A program made the position numbers and the translations under genes. Below are positions 62,065-64,000 of a stretch of DNA of 64,000 bases, one piece after another (the stretch's first letter is position 1; every line of letters begins with the position of its first letter). This DNA comes from CADEED01 sp964444835 (lineage in GTDB: Bacteria; Pseudomonadota; Gammaproteobacteria; Steroidobacterales; Steroidobacteraceae), in contig CAYUIT010000010.1 in NCBI GenBank assembly GCA_964444835.1, positions 31,864-95,863 on the forward strand, written 5' to 3'. Under the pieces are notes generated by a model, which searched no databases, was not told the origin of the DNA, and saw only the letters and a program-made list of their open reading frames with translations.

Positions 62065-62677
62065 CGGCGCCGCGTTGCAAGATTCGATGTTCCGCGACGT
62101 GCATGCCCACGTCGGCCAGTGTCTTCAGTGCACCAAACAACAAGACAGCCCACGCACTCGAGTGCGACTGCATGACGGCACCGCCGATGATGATGGTGAG
62201 GTGCATCGGAATGATGCGCAGATACGGCAGGAACATTAACGTACCGATGTTGGGTTCGCCTTCGGCATCCGCCTCAATATTGCGTCGGTACGATGCGTAG
62301 TGATTGAACGCGAATGCGATCGAAGCGGCGATCACGCCGAGCCAATCGATCAGGCTCAAGTTGCTCGCGAGCTGCGTCAGAAAAATCGCGTAGATGAAGT
62401 GAAAGAAACCGTAATGCAGCGTGAAGAAATTGGCGGTTGAGCGCTGCGTCTCGTAGGTCGGCTCGACGGGCTGATCGTTTACTGTGAAGCCCTCAGTCGA
62501 GTAATGCCCGAGGGCCAACAGGCGCTGCCGACTGAACCAGCCGATGATCACGGATTGGGCCCAGTAAGGCCACAGGAGTGAGCCAATCGGCCACTGAAAG
62601 ATCAGTGCGAGCGCGATGGCACAGACGTTGGTGAGCACCAATGTGCGAGTGCTCTCAACCGGTCGCGGCGGGCTCAA
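62045..62677 (-). CDS. DUF6498 membrane protein
   Basis: A 210-residue integral membrane protein with about five helices. The N-terminus resembles DUF6498 (TNVCAIALALIFQWPIGSLL, YWAQSVIIGWF), with FFTLHYGFFHFIYAIFL in the middle. Function is unknown. ATG 62677 overlaps the ycbB stop by ATGA, so it is translated together with the L,D-transpeptidase, which hints at an envelope role. Confidence 0.78.
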   Translation of the reverse strand: MSPPRPVESTRTLVLTNVCAIALALIFQWPIGSLLWPYWAQSVIIGWFSRQRLLALGHYSTEGFTVNDQPVEPTYETQRSTANFFTLHYGFFHFIYAIFLTQLASNLSLIDWLGVIAASIAFAFNHYASYRRNIEADAEGEPNIGTLMFLPYLRIIPMHLTIIIGGAVMQSHSSAWAVLLFGALKTLADVGMHVAEHRILQRGAANRPTP

Positions 62678-64000
62678 CGCGCTCTCTCCTTCAGCAGTTT
62701 CAACAGCTTCGCATCGTGACGATAGATGTCGTCAAAGAAGAACACGCGGCCGTCTTCGGCAGCCAGCGCTGTTGCATACAGCAAGTACACGCGCACGGGT
62801 GCGCGCAAAGTGATGCGCGTGGGTCGATCGAGTGCGATGGCCGCGCGAATTCGGGCCGCATCCCACCCTGGTTCTTTTGCTAACAAGTGCTCGGCGAGTG
62901 CCACGGGGTCGGCGACTCGAACGCAGCCGTGACTCGCCGCTCGCCGCGCTTGCGAGAACAGACCCCGCGCGGGCGTATCGTGCAAGTACACGTTGTACTT
63001 GTTAGGAAACAGAAACTTGGCGTCGCCGAGCGCGTTGCGCGGCCCGGGGCGTTGTCGCAAGCGCAGACTGCCACGCTCGAGCTCGGCAATGCTCTCGGGT
63101 GTCACCGCGACCGCGGGGCTATCGTCGCTCGGTCCGCGAACGATTTCGAAACCGTTGTTGTCGATCCACAGCGGGTTGGCGCGGATCGACGGTAGTAGCT
63201 CTTGCGTCAGGATGCTGCGCGGAACATCCCAATACGGTCGTAGCACGACAGTGCGCAGATCCGCGGCGAAGACGGGCGTCTTCGTTTGAGGAAACGCTTT
63301 GCCGACGACGACGTTCATTTGCAGCATCTCGCTTTCACGGTCGTCGAGCGTGCGAAACGCGAACAAGCGAAACTGCGGAATGTTGACGATGATGGGTGGC
63401 GTGCCGAGTTTGGCGGGTAGCCAACGCATGCGCTCCAAGGCGAGCTGGATTTGCTGCACGCGGCGTGCGAACGGAGTCGTGAGAGCGGCAAACGTGGCAC
63501 GACCGAGCGCACCATCGGCGTCGAGTCCGTGGCGCTGTTGAAATCGGCGTAGCGCGCCGCTCGTCGCGTCATCGAGCACCGCAGTGGGCGTCGTTTGCGC
63601 ATCCGGCGGCCAATCGCCGAGGGCTTGCAAGAGCGACTGCAGTTGCGCCATGCCGGCGTACGCCTCCCCAAGTTTCACGCTGCGCGCCGGCAACGCGGGC
63701 AGGGCATTGAGCTCGGGTTGCTGCGCGAGCTCGCGGTAGCGGGCCAATGTTTCGCGTAACAAGTCGTAGTGCCGAAAGCCCGGCTGGTAATCGCGCAAAA
63801 CACTGGCAACGTCGCTCGCGCCTGCGAGCCCACGCAGCGCCGTCACCACGTCGAGTTCGGCGTGCGGCACGTCCAAATCGTGTCCTGCAGCACGGGGCGA
63901 GACGCGCCCGATGTGCAGATCCGTCAAGAAGCGCGCTGCGAGTTCGGTCACGGCGCGATCAAGCTCAGTCGCGGAAGGCGCGTTGGGTGCCCCGCCTGCC
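62674..64000 (-). CDS. ycbB: L,D-transpeptidase YcbB/LdtD, N-terminus outside the window
   Basis: Murein L,D-transpeptidase that makes 3-3 crosslinks; about 442 residues are visible and the frame is still open at base 64000. In order, the visible part shows the scaffold domain (FLTDLHIGRVSPRAAGHDL), a peptidoglycan-binding repeat (ALRRFQQRHGLDADGALG) and the YkuD catalytic domain with SHGCVRVADPVALAEHLL holding the nucleophile Cys. The C-terminus carries a DDIYRHD segment typical of YcbB. The start of the gene is missing. Confidence 0.93.
   Translation of the reverse strand, partial: AGGAPNAPSATELDRAVTELAARFLTDLHIGRVSPRAAGHDLDVPHAELDVVTALRGLAGASDVASVLRDYQPGFRHYDLLRETLARYRELAQQPELNALPALPARSVKLGEAYAGMAQLQSLLQALGDWPPDAQTTPTAVLDDATSGALRRFQQRHGLDADGALGRATFAALTTPFARRVQQIQLALERMRWLPAKLGTPPIIVNIPQFRLFAFRTLDDRESEMLQMNVVVGKAFPQTKTPVFAADLRTVVLRPYWDVPRSILTQELLPSIRANPLWIDNNGFEIVRGPSDDSPAVAVTPESIAELERGSLRLRQRPGPRNALGDAKFLFPNKYNVYLHDTPARGLFSQARRAASHGCVRVADPVALAEHLLAKEPGWDAARIRAAIALDRPTRITLRAPVRVYLLYATALAAEDGRVFFFDDIYRHDAKLLKLLKERAR

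Overview
The window is a GC-rich chromosomal segment from a gammaproteobacterium. The evidence is synteny: rplM-rpsI beside coq7 and a crp/vfr-type regulator, a zapB-like/zapA/6S RNA/fau block, and the ygfB-pepP-ubiH-ubi operon. The split glycine decarboxylase (GcvPA plus GcvPB), the many M24/DUF885/HtrA-like exported enzymes and the paired TonB-dependent receptors suggest the Nevskiales/Steroidobacterales/Xanthomonadales neighbourhood. That placement is an inference; no 16S gene is present. I see no prophage, insertion sequence with a transposase, or CRISPR array.

Bases 1-24,700 are mostly housekeeping. They hold the end of rpe, crp (with a good CRP box upstream of itself), coq7, rplM-rpsI, a tRNA-Gln, and a DUF885 lipoprotein. 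A minus-strand run follows (GNAT, CDP-alcohol transferase-like protein, 1273-residue M48 protein, map, DUF1287). Next come a VNG-repeat solenoid protein, a Tat-exported M24 enzyme, AIM24 and rpiA. A 16-residue Lys/Ala peptide gene has its own promoter, ribosome site and terminator. The EVE, fau, 6S RNA, zapA and ZapB-like block is followed by ygfB-pepP and two ubiquinone hydroxylases. A 259-bp inverted-repeat element lies between the ubiquinone operon and a DMT transporter. phhB and ispG close the region.

Bases 24,700-37,900 hold a tandem glycine riboswitch with an intrinsic terminator driving gcvT-gcvH-gcvPA-gcvPB. Downstream on the same strand are dgkA, a PfkB kinase, a two-module HtrA/Nma111-like protease, a DUF72 protein, a Sua5-type tRNA t6A enzyme, an AAA ATPase with no conventional start at the expected place, and an NTF2-like exported protein.

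Bases 37,900-64,000 are accessory and metabolic. They include an APC permease, then two TonB receptors flanking a translationally coupled five-gene operon of oxidoreductases and a VOC enzyme. A CMD/AhpD-like protein, a mannonate dehydratase and a divergent LysR regulator follow. A TPP-enzyme/aminotransferase/aldehyde-dehydrogenase module resembles an Ehrlich-type amino acid degradation route. A nitrilase/phytoene-dehydrogenase-like pair with a small membrane protein, a DUF819 transporter, a fold-III PLP decarboxylase and cell-wall-related proteins (DUF882/M15, YcbB L,D-transpeptidase) complete the window.

Beyond individual genes, three sequence-level signals stand out. The heptamer TTGTTAG (or its complement CTAACAA) occurs about thirty times on both strands, in genes and between them. 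Several genes carry a -10-like hexamer so close to the start codon that their mRNAs may be leaderless. The inverted-repeat element at 21594-21852 looks mobile or structural.
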